DNA of 64,000 nt, from positions 248,001 through 312,000 of the forward strand of contig NZ_BCVE01000005.1 of NCBI RefSeq assembly GCF_001591585.1, given 5' to 3'. The stretch is from Niallia circulans NBRC 13626 (GTDB taxonomy: Bacteria; Bacillota; Bacilli; Bacillales; Cytobacillaceae). Of this stretch, positions 18,008-26,751 are shown piece after piece; positions within the stretch are counted from its first letter, which is position 1, and every line of letters starts with the position of its first letter. The notes under the pieces were generated by a model, which worked only from the letters and a program-made list of their open reading frames with translations, made no database searches and was not told the origin of the DNA. The position numbers and the translations under genes were made by a program.

Positions 18008-19094
18008 ACAAGCAAAGCAAAAGCAAATTAGCCATTATTTAAGAATTCGTTTTTTTATCCTTGCACTTTTCTGCTTTGCGGTTATATTCCTCCTCTCTGT
18101 TCTCATCCTAAAAGCAGATAGTGAGCAACTCTTTAATGGGATGTTAGGGACCGCGCTAAAATGGCTTAGTAACCGAATTTTAACCCTCGCTCCACTACTT
18201 TTTATCTTTTGTATTATTGCTATTATTTATTTTCAGCGAAGACAATTAATAGCTTATTTAGCTACCCTTTCAGCAAATTTTGAGACAATAAGCTTGGAAG
18301 AAGATCAAGAGAAAGACCGTTTCCCGCTACCAGGCATATTAAAAGATACGGAAGAGAGCATAGAAAGATTGCAATTAGCATTACGGGAAAAGGAGCAGGC
18401 CAGGAAAGAAATTGAGCAGCGAAAAAATGATTTAATTGTTTATTTAGCACATGACTTAAAAACACCTATTTCCTCCATTATCGGATATTTAACACTGTTG
18501 CGGGATGAGAGAAGCATTTCAGATGAGATGCATCAAAAGTTTATCCAAGTTACACTCCATAACGCAGAGCGGTTAGACGATTTAATCAATGAGTTTTTCG
18601 AAATTACCCGCTTTAACTTAGCTAATGTCTCGTTAAATTACAGCAAAGTGAATATTTCCTTTATGCTCGAGCAGTTACTATTTGAGCTGCAGCCAGCCTT
18701 AAAAAGGAAAAATGTAACGTATCAGTTGGACGGAAGCAAGGATGTAGAAATCGTTTGTGACACAGAGAAGATTCAACGAGTATTTGATAACCTCCTTAGT
18801 AATGCTGTGCATTATAGCTTGGAAAATAGCAGCATCATTGTTTCCGTTACGCAGGATAACGGTAATGCTGTGATTCAATTTAGCAATCAAAGTTATCCAA
18901 TCGAACAAGAAAAATTAGATCGGATTTTTGAACAATTCTTTCGTTTGGATACCTCTAGATCCTCTAGAAATGGCGGCACAGGATTAGGATTAGCAATCGC
19001 TAAGCAAATTATCGAACAACATCATGGTACCATTACGGCGAAAAGCGAAGACCAACATATTCTATTCAAAGTCATCATCCCTCTCACCGTATGA
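18000..19094 (+). CDS. Sensor histidine kinase (VanS-like)
   Basis: The 364-aa product starts at TTG 18000, overlapping the regulator stop, with GGAGTGGGG upstream; the frame is open further upstream only inside the regulator gene. Two membrane segments (about 18-42 and 60-80) flank a very short extracellular loop of about 15 residues. The H-box is HDLKTPISSIIGYL, followed by N-box DNLLSNAVHYS and G-boxes RNGGTGLGLAIAKQ. With almost no extracellular domain it probably senses within the membrane or through the partner transporter, as BceS-type kinases do, although its catalytic core looks VanS-like. Confidence 0.9.
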   Translation: MNKQAKQKQISHYLRIRFFILALFCFAVIFLLSVLILKADSEQLFNGMLGTALKWLSNRILTLAPLLFIFCIIAIIYFQRRQLIAYLATLSANFETISLEEDQEKDRFPLPGILKDTEESIERLQLALREKEQARKEIEQRKNDLIVYLAHDLKTPISSIIGYLTLLRDERSISDEMHQKFIQVTLHNAERLDDLINEFFEITRFNLANVSLNYSKVNISFMLEQLLFELQPALKRKNVTYQLDGSKDVEIVCDTEKIQRVFDNLLSNAVHYSLENSSIIVSVTQDNGNAVIQFSNQSYPIEQEKLDRIFEQFFRLDTSRSSRNGGTGLGLAIAKQIIEQHHGTITAKSEDQHILFKVIIPLTV

Positions 19095-19145
19095 ATTTCG
19101 TAAGAATTTTAGAAGAAAAAAAGAAGATAATTGTTAGATAGAGCA

Positions 19146-19206
19146 AATAAAAAGCAGCTTATTATTCCGTATGATTAAAGTACGAAATAATAAGCTGCTT
19201 TTTATT
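19146..19206 (+). terminator. Long perfect hairpin between the kinase and transporter genes
   Basis: A 21-base arm at 19146-19166 (core AAAAAGCAGCTTATTATT) is perfectly complementary to 19186-19206, ending in a T-run. It should terminate most transcription after the kinase gene and separate it from the transporter genes just 16 bases downstream. Alternatively it could act as a conditional attenuator. Confidence 0.8.
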
Positions 19207-19221
19207 GTTGGAGGTATGATG

Positions 19222-19983
19222 ATGGAAATTTTACAAGTGAAAAATGTCAAAAAAGTTTATAAACCCCGGCTTGGCGCAAAGGTAGAGGCATTGGCAGATA
19301 TAAGCTTCACTGTTCACAAAGGGGAGCATATTGCTATTATGGGGGAATCCGGTTCAGGGAAGTCAACATTACTCCATATATTAGCATCATTAGAGGATGT
19401 CACAGAAGGACATGTAATATTACACGGGACAGATTATAAACAAATCAAAAATGATGAAATGGCAGCATTCCGCAGAGAACATTTAGGATTTGTCTTTCAG
19501 GATTTTCAATTACTCGATCAATTTAGTCTAAAAGATAATATTTTTCTACCGCTTGTATTAGCCAATAAGTCTGTAGCAGAAATGAAAGAAAGACTTAAGC
19601 CGTTGGCGAAAACATTAGGAATAGACTCCATTTTAGAAAAGTACCCTTATGAAGTATCTGGGGGACAAAAACAAAGAGCTGCTGTCGCAAGGGCGCTTAT
19701 CACATCGCCAAGCTTAATTTTAGCAGATGAACCAACCGGGGCATTAGATTCTCGCTCCGCAGATGAGCTATTGGATTTATTTCAGTTATTTCATGAAAAA
19801 GGTCAAACAATTATTATGGTCACACACAGCGTTCATGCAGCAAGTAAGGCAAGCCGTGTGTTATTTATCAAGGACGGAAAAATGGAACAAGAAATTCGCA
19901 AAACACATTCCGAGGAAGATATGATACAGAGAATCTTCGAAGTACAGGCAGCAAAAGCTGCTAGAGGTGACATTTATGGGTAA
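19222..19983 (+). CDS. BceA-like ABC transporter ATPase
   Basis: This 253-aa protein has three consecutive ATG codons; the third (19222) sits 7 bases from GGAGG and matches the usual BceA length. Walker A is GESGSGKST, Q-loop VFQDFQLLDQF, signature VSGGQKQRAAVARAL, Walker B LILADEPTGALDS and switch His in MVTHS. The MacB/LolD/BceA class of mechanotransmission transporters works with large FtsX-type permeases. It overlaps its permease gene by 8 bases. Confidence 0.9.
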   Translation: MEILQVKNVKKVYKPRLGAKVEALADISFTVHKGEHIAIMGESGSGKSTLLHILASLEDVTEGHVILHGTDYKQIKNDEMAAFRREHLGFVFQDFQLLDQFSLKDNIFLPLVLANKSVAEMKERLKPLAKTLGIDSILEKYPYEVSGGQKQRAAVARALITSPSLILADEPTGALDSRSADELLDLFQLFHEKGQTIIMVTHSVHAASKASRVLFIKDGKMEQEIRKTHSEEDMIQRIFEVQAAKAARGDIYG

Positions 19984-21895
19984 AAAAGTCTTTATCAAAT
20001 TAGCTGTAACTAACATTACAACAAATCGGAAAATGTACCTTCCCTATCTACTAACCTGCACGGTTATCATCTCTTTGTACTATACCATCAATAACTTAGT
20101 GACAGACGAAACATTAAAGTCTATTTCCGGAGGGAACTTCACCATAGACGTTATGAAATTTGGCAGTCTATTATTTACGGTTCTTTCTGTCTTTTTCTTA
20201 CTGTACACAAATAGCTTTATTTTGAAATGGCGGAAGAAGGAATTTGGCCTCTATCATTTATTGGGACTTGAGAGAAAACATATCCAAAGACTATTGCTGC
20301 TAGAAAATAATATCATTGCAAGCTTAACAATTACGAGTGGTATATTAATAGGCCTTATTTTCAATAAATTGGCAGGATTAGCCATGTCGGCCATCATGGA
20401 TGTTCCCTTGACTGTAAGCACTATATCATTAGGAGCATGTTTCAAAACAATCGCTACGTTTTTTGTTATCTTTTTTATCCTATACTTATTTAATAAAAAA
20501 CAACTCCTTTCCGTTCCTATAATCGATTTAATGAAGGGTGCCGAAGCTGGCGAAAAGGAGCCAAAAACAAGATTAATAGCTGCTATGCTTGGTGGAGTGC
20601 TTTTAATAGTTGGATATATTCTATCCTTTACCGTAAAAGACCCGAAAAATGACTTATATTCCATGCTGCTAGCTATCGGATTTGTAACGATAGCTACCTA
20701 TTTGCTTTTTATAGCTGTTAGTATTGCCCTGCTAAAAGCCCTGCGCAGTAAGGAAAACCTTTATTATAGCAAAAATAATTTCACGTTAATATCTACCATG
20801 CTTTATCGAATGAAACAAAATGCAGTTGGCCTCTCCAATATTACGATTTTAAGTACTGGAACATTGATGGTTATGACCATAACACTTTCTTTATATATGG
20901 GCATTAACACAATACTAACGAACAGTTTTCCGTATGATATAAAAATTAGCAGCAGTGGAGAATCCAATACGGAACAAACAAAGCTGAAAACCTTTATAGA
21001 AAAAAGTGCAGACGCTTTTAAAGTCAAGATTACCTCTATTACTTCTTATCAAGGAGGAAAGTTTGCTGCTGATCTAACGGGTGATGGGAAGGACGACTTT
21101 GTGTTTATTTTACCCTTGAACGACTATAACAGGTTAACAAACCAACAGGTTTCCTTGGCTGATGATGAGGTACTGCTTTTAAGGAATGAGAAAACAACTC
21201 CACTACAAAGTATTCACTTAGCTGATCACCAATTCAAAGTGAATAAACTCATCGAAGAGCTTCCAATAGACACCTCCTTATCTACTAACCCGGAGAATAA
21301 ATGGATTTATGTTATTGCACCACTAAACAGCAGATTCACAAACCAAATTGGATTGCCCGATTCTGCGGAAAGCTTCCAAGACATCGCTTTACAAGGAGAT
21401 CCAGATGCAGTGAATAAGCTTTCCCACGCAATCACTGACGAGGCAGAATCCATCGAAAATATCTATGTCGAAGCAAAATCCATTTATAAAGAATCTTTAT
21501 TAGTACGATTTGGCGGCCTATTATTTCTCGGAATATTTATTAGTACTGTTTTATTCGCGGAAACAGCATTAATGATTTTTTATAAGCAGATTTCCGAAGG
21601 CTACGATGATCGTACGCGTTTTGTCATTATGAAAAGGGTCGGAATGAGCGATAGAGAAATGACGAAAACGATTCGGCAACAAACTTGGATTATGTTTTTT
21701 ACCCCGTTAGCAGTCGCTCTCTTGCATCTTACAATGGCTTTGCCACTAGTAATGAAATTAATAGGAATCGCAGCCATGGATGACTGGCTTGTGGTGATAG
21801 GATGTGGTCTTTTTGCGGCCATTGTTTTTATAATTATTTATGGATTTCTCTTTATTTTGACAGAAAAAAGCTACAAAAAAATAATCAGGCAATAG
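19976..21895 (+). CDS. BceB-like ABC transporter permease (FtsX-type, peptide resistance/sensing)
   Basis: The 639-aa protein starts at ATG 19976 behind AGAGGTG. Its length matches BceB-type permeases (about 620-650 aa). The topology is ten membrane segments: one near 20, FtsX-like clusters at 50-175, 200-300 and 510-635, and a large extracellular domain of about 200 residues (about 310-510) between segments seven and eight. Known relatives (BceB, PsdB, YxdM) expel or release antimicrobial peptides from lipid II-cycle targets and are required for signalling to their kinase. Here the two-component system upstream is the likely partner. Confidence 0.88.
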   Translation: MGKKVFIKLAVTNITTNRKMYLPYLLTCTVIISLYYTINNLVTDETLKSISGGNFTIDVMKFGSLLFTVLSVFFLLYTNSFILKWRKKEFGLYHLLGLERKHIQRLLLLENNIIASLTITSGILIGLIFNKLAGLAMSAIMDVPLTVSTISLGACFKTIATFFVIFFILYLFNKKQLLSVPIIDLMKGAEAGEKEPKTRLIAAMLGGVLLIVGYILSFTVKDPKNDLYSMLLAIGFVTIATYLLFIAVSIALLKALRSKENLYYSKNNFTLISTMLYRMKQNAVGLSNITILSTGTLMVMTITLSLYMGINTILTNSFPYDIKISSSGESNTEQTKLKTFIEKSADAFKVKITSITSYQGGKFAADLTGDGKDDFVFILPLNDYNRLTNQQVSLADDEVLLLRNEKTTPLQSIHLADHQFKVNKLIEELPIDTSLSTNPENKWIYVIAPLNSRFTNQIGLPDSAESFQDIALQGDPDAVNKLSHAITDEAESIENIYVEAKSIYKESLLVRFGGLLFLGIFISTVLFAETALMIFYKQISEGYDDRTRFVIMKRVGMSDREMTKTIRQQTWIMFFTPLAVALLHLTMALPLVMKLIGIAAMDDWLVVIGCGLFAAIVFIIIYGFLFILTEKSYKKIIRQ

Positions 21896-21905
21896 GAGAA
21901 TAGAA

Positions 21906-22835
21906 ATGAAAAAGCTAAAACCTTTTTGGGTTATAATGACAGCACTCACCTTGTTAATTATAGGAATTATTTGGGATAACAATCGCGTGGTAGTAGATAA
22001 GGTAACGATTGTCAACCACCGTTTGCCAGCAGCATTTGATCATTTCAATATTTTACAGATTTCTGATTTGAAAGGAAAGGAATTCGGAAAAGATCAGCAG
22101 AAGCTGATTCATTTAATAAAAAAGCAACAATATGATTTAGTTGTTTTCACAGGGGATTATATTTCCGAAGAAGAAAATTTACAACCACTCGAACACCTAT
22201 TACAAGGAATGCCACAAAAGAAAGAAATGTACTATATTTTAGGAGACAAAGATGCTGATAATAGTACAGCAGCACTGACAAAAAGCAACCCATTTTATAA
22301 ATTATTTATGAAATATGGAGTGAAGCCATTATATCCTGGTCAGGAACTAAAAAAAGGTGATGAGTCTATTTGGTTAAAAACCAATCCATATGCTGGAATA
22401 AATGAAGTAGGGGCAGATAAAATCCCCTATCACTTAATAGAAGCAAGGAAAGAATTTGAGCTTCGTTACCTACAGCAGAACGAGCCTTTCACCATTGAAA
22501 TCTCGCATCGCCCTACAGAAATTGATAAAGAAAGCACTACACTCCATGATTATCGGATAACCTCTTTAAAGGATACCGATAAAGAATGGAGACATTGGGA
22601 TTTGAGCATTAATGGTCATACACATGGCGGCCAATTCAAACTACCAATTATCGGTCCTCTCTATGCACCGAATTATGGATTATTTCCAGGAAAGGTAAAT
22701 GTAACAGGGGTTCATACTGTAAAAAATCATACACAATATGTAAATGGTGGGTTAGGGGTAACTGGTCCATGGTTTGCTTCATTTCGATTATTCAATACTC
22801 CGAGCATTGGACTAATCACTTTAAAAACGAAATAG
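21906..22835 (+). CDS. Membrane-anchored metallophosphoesterase-like protein with altered metal motifs
   Basis: This 309-aa protein starts at ATG behind ATAGGAGAATAGAA, 10 bases after the permease, so it is part of the transporter operon. An N-terminal membrane anchor (about 7-24) precedes a YkuE-like calcineurin phosphoesterase domain. Motifs VVFTGD, EISHRP and INGHTHGGQFKLP are intact. The first motif, normally DLH, reads ISDLKGKEFG, and the GNHD/E motif reads ILGDKDAD. Two of the usual histidine ligands or catalytic residues are thus lysine. It may be catalytically impaired or work with a changed metal site. Its role in peptide resistance is unknown. Confidence 0.75.
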   Translation: MKKLKPFWVIMTALTLLIIGIIWDNNRVVVDKVTIVNHRLPAAFDHFNILQISDLKGKEFGKDQQKLIHLIKKQQYDLVVFTGDYISEEENLQPLEHLLQGMPQKKEMYYILGDKDADNSTAALTKSNPFYKLFMKYGVKPLYPGQELKKGDESIWLKTNPYAGINEVGADKIPYHLIEARKEFELRYLQQNEPFTIEISHRPTEIDKESTTLHDYRITSLKDTDKEWRHWDLSINGHTHGGQFKLPIIGPLYAPNYGLFPGKVNVTGVHTVKNHTQYVNGGLGVTGPWFASFRLFNTPSIGLITLKTK

Positions 22836-22897
22836 CTTATTTTGCAAATATAGTAAAGCTCTCCCTTTCCCCAAAATGGTTAATTACTTATATATTC

Positions 22898-22925
22898 CCC
22901 CAGTCCTTTTCCTTTAGGGCTGGGG
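22898..22925 (+). terminator. Rho-independent terminator
   Basis: CCCCAGTCC pairs with GGGCTGGGG around a 10-base loop and is followed by AACCTTTTT. It ends the two-component/transporter operon. Confidence 0.7.
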
Positions 22926-22958
22926 AACCTTTTTGCGTGGAAACCGCCACTCTGCATC

Positions 22959-24044
22959 CTATATCAGACCTTTCACTGTTTCTCCTTGGATGAGTTCTGG
23001 TTGATAATAGTTTTCGTTTTTCAAATCTTTTTTGCCTTGTAGTTTCTTAATGATCCATTCTGCTGCATCTTGTCCCATTTTTTCTTGCGGATGTGTTAAA
23101 GTAGTCAACTTGATATTAGCGTTTTTTGCCATATAGGAATTGTCCTGACCAATAATCGATAATTGGTCTGGAATGGCGATGTTCAGTTTTCTGCATACAT
23201 GAACAACCTCTAACGCTACCTCATCGTTATAGCAGACAATCGCTGTCATTCCATCCATGTTTTCCTGTAGAAATTCCTTTAATTTTACATTTAAATCAGG
23301 CTTTGTTTCGGTTGTAAAAGAATAAACATGCTCTGCTTGAAAACGCAGCTTTGCTTCTCCTAATGCTTTTATGTATCCCTTCATACGAAACTTTCCTTGT
23401 AAGTCATCCATTTTTGCTATAAGGCCAATTTTTGTATGCCCTTTTGCGATTAATTCATTTGTTGCAAGATAGCTAGATTTCACATCATCAAGACAGAAGA
23501 ATGGCACTTCTAGTTCTTCATAATAGGCATTGACCATAATGAATGGAACATCTTGCTCTTTAAAGGATAGATAGTAAGCAATATTTGGATTGTATAAATT
23601 ACTTTTTGTCGGCTCAACAATTAAACCGTCTACTCCAAATGCCAGCATCATTTCTAATGCCTTCTTTTCTTGTTCCACATCATTGTTTGTGCTTGCTAAT
23701 AATAAAGAATAATCTTCTGCATTTAACCGACTTTCAATTCCTCGAATAATGGAAGGGAAGATATAATCAGATATATAGGTAGTAATAACACCAATTGTTT
23801 TCCTTTTGGATTTTCCATTCCCTTTTAATTGATAGTAGTTACTTACATAGGTACCAGATCCTTTTTCACTTCGGAGAAATCCGTCATTAGACAATTCCAA
23901 GATTGCTTTTCGCACCGTATGACGGCTAACTTTATACATTTCCTGCAAGATTGATTCAGTAGGAATTTGTTCTCCAACCTGATAATCTCCAGAAAGAATT
24001 TTACTTTTTATATCATCAATGATGATCTGATACTTTAATTTCAT
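22959..24044 (-). CDS. araR: Arabinose operon repressor AraR (GntR HTH + LacI-type sensor)
   Basis: This 361-aa protein has a GntR-type winged helix at residues 1-70 (QVGEQIPTESILQEMYKVSR, HTVRKAILELSNDGFL) fused to a LacI-type ligand-binding domain from about 80. That domain shows TIGVITTYISDYIFPSIIRG, ASTNNDVEQEKKALEMML and IVCYNDEVALEVV. This chimera is characteristic of AraR. It represses arabinose genes and releases DNA when it binds L-arabinose. It is divergent from the araB-D-A operon, with matching operator sequences between them. Confidence 0.92.
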   Translation of the reverse strand: MKLKYQIIIDDIKSKILSGDYQVGEQIPTESILQEMYKVSRHTVRKAILELSNDGFLRSEKGSGTYVSNYYQLKGNGKSKRKTIGVITTYISDYIFPSIIRGIESRLNAEDYSLLLASTNNDVEQEKKALEMMLAFGVDGLIVEPTKSNLYNPNIAYYLSFKEQDVPFIMVNAYYEELEVPFFCLDDVKSSYLATNELIAKGHTKIGLIAKMDDLQGKFRMKGYIKALGEAKLRFQAEHVYSFTTETKPDLNVKLKEFLQENMDGMTAIVCYNDEVALEVVHVCRKLNIAIPDQLSIIGQDNSYMAKNANIKLTTLTHPQEKMGQDAAEWIIKKLQGKKDLKNENYYQPELIQGETVKGLI

Positions 24045-24130
24045 TTAATGCACTTCCTTCAATGTAATGACGATCTGGTATTTGTATGGTCATATTTTAG
24101 CATAACTGCTACAGAAACAAAACAATGCAT

Positions 24131-24146
24131 ATTAGTGCATACAAAT
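24131..24146. promoter_or_regulatory. AraR box near araR
   Basis: ATTAGTGCATACAAAT matches the AraR palindrome ATTTGTNCGTACAAAT at 13 of 16 positions. It lies 87 bases upstream of araR and would serve autoregulation. A weaker match, ATTTGTATGGTCATAT, lies at 24080-24095. Confidence 0.6.
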
Positions 24147-24255
24147 TAAACACAGCTAATGCCATTTTACTTTTCCGACAATTTTTTATACGAATATACA
24201 TAAATTTATATTCAGGCTAGTATTAATAGTAATAAGGCTATTCATAATTCTTTTT

Positions 24256-24271
24256 ATTTGTATGAACATCT
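24256..24271. promoter_or_regulatory. AraR box, upstream of the ara promoter
   Basis: ATTTGTATGAACATCT shares the left half-site of the AraR box exactly. Its centre is 31 bases from the promoter box, about three helical turns, which would suit cooperative binding. Confidence 0.6.
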
Positions 24272-24281
24272 ATAAATACAT

Positions 24282-24310
24282 TTGACAAATGTACGTACAC
24301 ATTATAAAGT
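24282..24310 (+). promoter_or_regulatory. araB-D-A promoter
   Basis: A consensus -35, TTGACA, lies at 24282-24287. The -10 is TATAAA at 24303-24308 (15-base spacing) or TAAAGT at 24305-24310 (17-base spacing). The spacer is occupied by an AraR box. Confidence 0.65.
24287..24302. promoter_or_regulatory. AraR box within the ara promoter spacer
   Basis: AAATGTACGTACACAT has the palindromic core TGTACGTACA at 24290-24299. It overlaps the -35/-10 spacer, so bound AraR would block RNA polymerase. Confidence 0.8.
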
Positions 24311-24383
24311 ATAGGTATAAAAATGATATTAATAAACACCATTATCTCCACTGATTACGAAACCGCTGTCAAGGAGGGAATAT

Positions 24384-25994
24384 ATGAAAAATAATCGAGC
24401 AAATACCAAACAAGATATTGTTGAGGGGGCAACCTCACTTGGAATTGAATTCGGTTCCACGCGAATCAAAGCTGTCTTAATTAACAACCGTTTTGAAACC
24501 ATCGCAACTGGAAGTTATGAGTGGGAGAATCTTTTAGAAGATGGTTTTTGGACGTACAATTTAGTGGACATTATTACTGGTTTACAAACAGCTTATAGTG
24601 AAATGAAACAAGAGGTTGAACGAAATTATGGGGTAACTATTCGCACAGTTGGTTCGATCGGGTTTTCTGCGATGATGCATGGCTATTTAGCCTTTGATCA
24701 TACTGGTGAACTACTTGTTCCATTTCGAACTTGGCGCAATACTACCACAAGTACTGCTGCAAAAAAATTAACTGATGTATTCCAATTCAATATTCCAGAA
24801 AGATGGAGTATTGCACATCTTTACCAAGCTATCTGGAATAATGAACAGCATATCCCGCGTATCGACCATATTACTACTTTATCTGGATATATTCATTGGT
24901 TATTAACTGGTCAAAAGGTCATCGGCATTGGCGATGCTTCCGGTATGTTCCCAATTGATGAAACAACGCAAGATTATAATGAATCAATGATAGAACAATT
25001 CGATGCATTAATTGCTGCAAAAGAATACCCTTGGAAACTGAAGGATATCCTTCCAAAAGTCGCTATAGCCGGAGAACAAGCCGGAAAATTAACAGAAATC
25101 GGCGCAAAAATTCTGGATCGTTCACGGAATTTACAACCAGGTATTCCCCTATGTCCTCCAGAAGGAGATGCCGGTACAGGGATGGTTGCAACCAACAGCG
25201 TGAAGAAACGGACTGGAAACGTCTCCGTTGGAACTTCTGTTTTTGCCATGATTGTATTAGAAAAAGACCTTTCAGCCGTTCACCCAGAAATTGATATTGT
25301 CACAACTCCAGATGGATCTCCAGTTGCAATGGTCCATGCCAATAACTGTACGAGTGATTTAAATGCCTGGATGCGCCTATTCCGCGAATTTTCAGAAGCA
25401 ATGGGACAAAAGGTAGAAATGGACAAATTGTTCCATGTTTTATTAAACACTTCTTTGAAAGCGGATGCAGATGGTGGCGGATTGCTAAGCTACGGCTATT
25501 TTTCAGGTGAAAATATCACTGGTTTAGAAAGTGGCCGTCCCTTATTCGTCCGTTCGCCAGAGAGCAATTTTAATTTAGCAAACTTTATGAGAACCCATCT
25601 CTTTACGGCCTTTGGAGCTTTAAAAATCGGAATGGATATTTTGACCAAACAAGAAAATGTTACCATAGACAGCATCTTAGGACATGGCGGTTTATTCAAA
25701 ACGCCTGTCGTGGGACAAAAAATTGTGGCAGCTGCAATGAACACATCTGTCTCTGTCATGGATACTGCTGGAGATGGCGGCGCATGGGGAATCGCTATTC
25801 TCGCTTCTTATATGTTAAATAATAACGAGCATGATAGTTTAGAAGATTATCTCGACAAAAGAGTATTTAAAGAGGTAGATAAACAGACGATTTATCCAGA
25901 CCGCTTTGACGTAGAAGGCTTTGAAGAATTTATCGAACGCTATAAAAAAGGGCTAGCAATCGAAAAAGCTGCAATCGAAAATTTGATTCTCTAA
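24384..25994 (+). CDS. araB: FGGY-family carbohydrate kinase acting as L-ribulokinase
   Basis: This 536-aa protein starts at ATG behind AAGGAGGGAATAT. The FGGY N-lobe begins [15 protein letters not shown] near residue 18; the C-lobe shows [33 protein letters not shown] and [15 protein letters not shown]. It phosphorylates L-ribulose at C5, judged from its place before araD and araA. It does not look like the canonical Bacillus subtilis or Escherichia coli AraB. It resembles the ~533-aa kinase found in ara operons of lactobacilli, which automated annotation often calls xylulokinase-like. The function rests on context plus family. Confidence 0.82.
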   Translation: MKNNRANTKQDIVEGATSLGIEFGSTRIKAVLINNRFETIATGSYEWENLLEDGFWTYNLVDIITGLQTAYSEMKQEVERNYGVTIRTVGSIGFSAMMHGYLAFDHTGELLVPFRTWRNTTTSTAAKKLTDVFQFNIPERWSIAHLYQAIWNNEQHIPRIDHITTLSGYIHWLLTGQKVIGIGDASGMFPIDETTQDYNESMIEQFDALIAAKEYPWKLKDILPKVAIAGEQAGKLTEIGAKILDRSRNLQPGIPLCPPEGDAGTGMVATNSVKKRTGNVSVGTSVFAMIVLEKDLSAVHPEIDIVTTPDGSPVAMVHANNCTSDLNAWMRLFREFSEAMGQKVEMDKLFHVLLNTSLKADADGGGLLSYGYFSGENITGLESGRPLFVRSPESNFNLANFMRTHLFTAFGALKIGMDILTKQENVTIDSILGHGGLFKTPVVGQKIVAAAMNTSVSVMDTAGDGGAWGIAILASYMLNNNEHDSLEDYLDKRVFKEVDKQTIYPDRFDVEGFEEFIERYKKGLAIEKAAIENLIL

Positions 25995-26015
25995 AGGATA
26001 ATTGGAGGGATTTAC

Positions 26016-26711
26016 ATGTTAGAAAAGCTGAAAGAGGAAGTTTTTCTCGCAAATTTGGAATTACCTAAGCAGGGACTCGTGAAATACACATGGGGAAACG
26101 CCAGCGCCATTGATCGCGAAAGTGGTTTATTCGTGATTAAACCTAGCGGGGTTGATTATGAAACAATGCAGCCAAGCGATATGGTCGTAATAGATTTAGA
26201 GGGAAATGTTGTAGAAGGAACGTTGAATCCCTCCTCTGACACAGCTACTCACGCTGTTCTTTATAAACATTATCAAGAAATCGGCGGAATTGTCCATACT
26301 CATTCCACTTGGGCAACCATTTGGGCTCAGTCAGGACTTGATCTTCCCGCTCTGGGAACTACACACGCTGATACTTTTTATGGTGCTGTACCATGTGCTC
26401 GCTTTTTAACACAAGAAGAAATTGATCGTGGTTATGAAGCAGAGACTGGTAAAGTAATCATTGAAACTTTCGAAGAACGGGGATTAGACATCTTAGCAAT
26501 CCCTGGCGTTTTGCTGCATGGTCATGGTCCCTTCACTTGGGGAAAAGATGCTAAATCAGCTGTTATGAACAGTGTCGTGTTGGATGAAGTGGCCAAGATG
26601 AATTTATTTACAAGAGAATTAAACCATTTTTCCAAAGAATTGCCGCAGCGTATTTTGGATAAACACTATTTACGAAAGCATGGAAAGAATGCTTATTATG
26701 GTCAAAAGTAA
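26016..26711 (+). CDS. araD: L-ribulose-5-phosphate 4-epimerase
   Basis: The 231-aa product starts at ATG behind GGAGGGATTTAC. It is a class II aldolase/epimerase fold. Visible motifs are YTWGNASAIDRESGLFVIKP, KPSGVDYETM, TLNPSSDTATHAVLY, the zinc-binding VHTHSTWATIWAQ and GVLLHGHGPFTWGKDA with the third His. It converts L-ribulose 5-phosphate to D-xylulose 5-phosphate. It lies 21 bases after the kinase and 40 bases before araA in one operon. Confidence 0.95.
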   Translation: MLEKLKEEVFLANLELPKQGLVKYTWGNASAIDRESGLFVIKPSGVDYETMQPSDMVVIDLEGNVVEGTLNPSSDTATHAVLYKHYQEIGGIVHTHSTWATIWAQSGLDLPALGTTHADTFYGAVPCARFLTQEEIDRGYEAETGKVIIETFEERGLDILAIPGVLLHGHGPFTWGKDAKSAVMNSVVLDEVAKMNLFTRELNHFSKELPQRILDKHYLRKHGKNAYYGQK

Positions 26712-26751
26712 TATTAAGCTACTAAACTATTATTAGAAAGAGGGAAATAGC

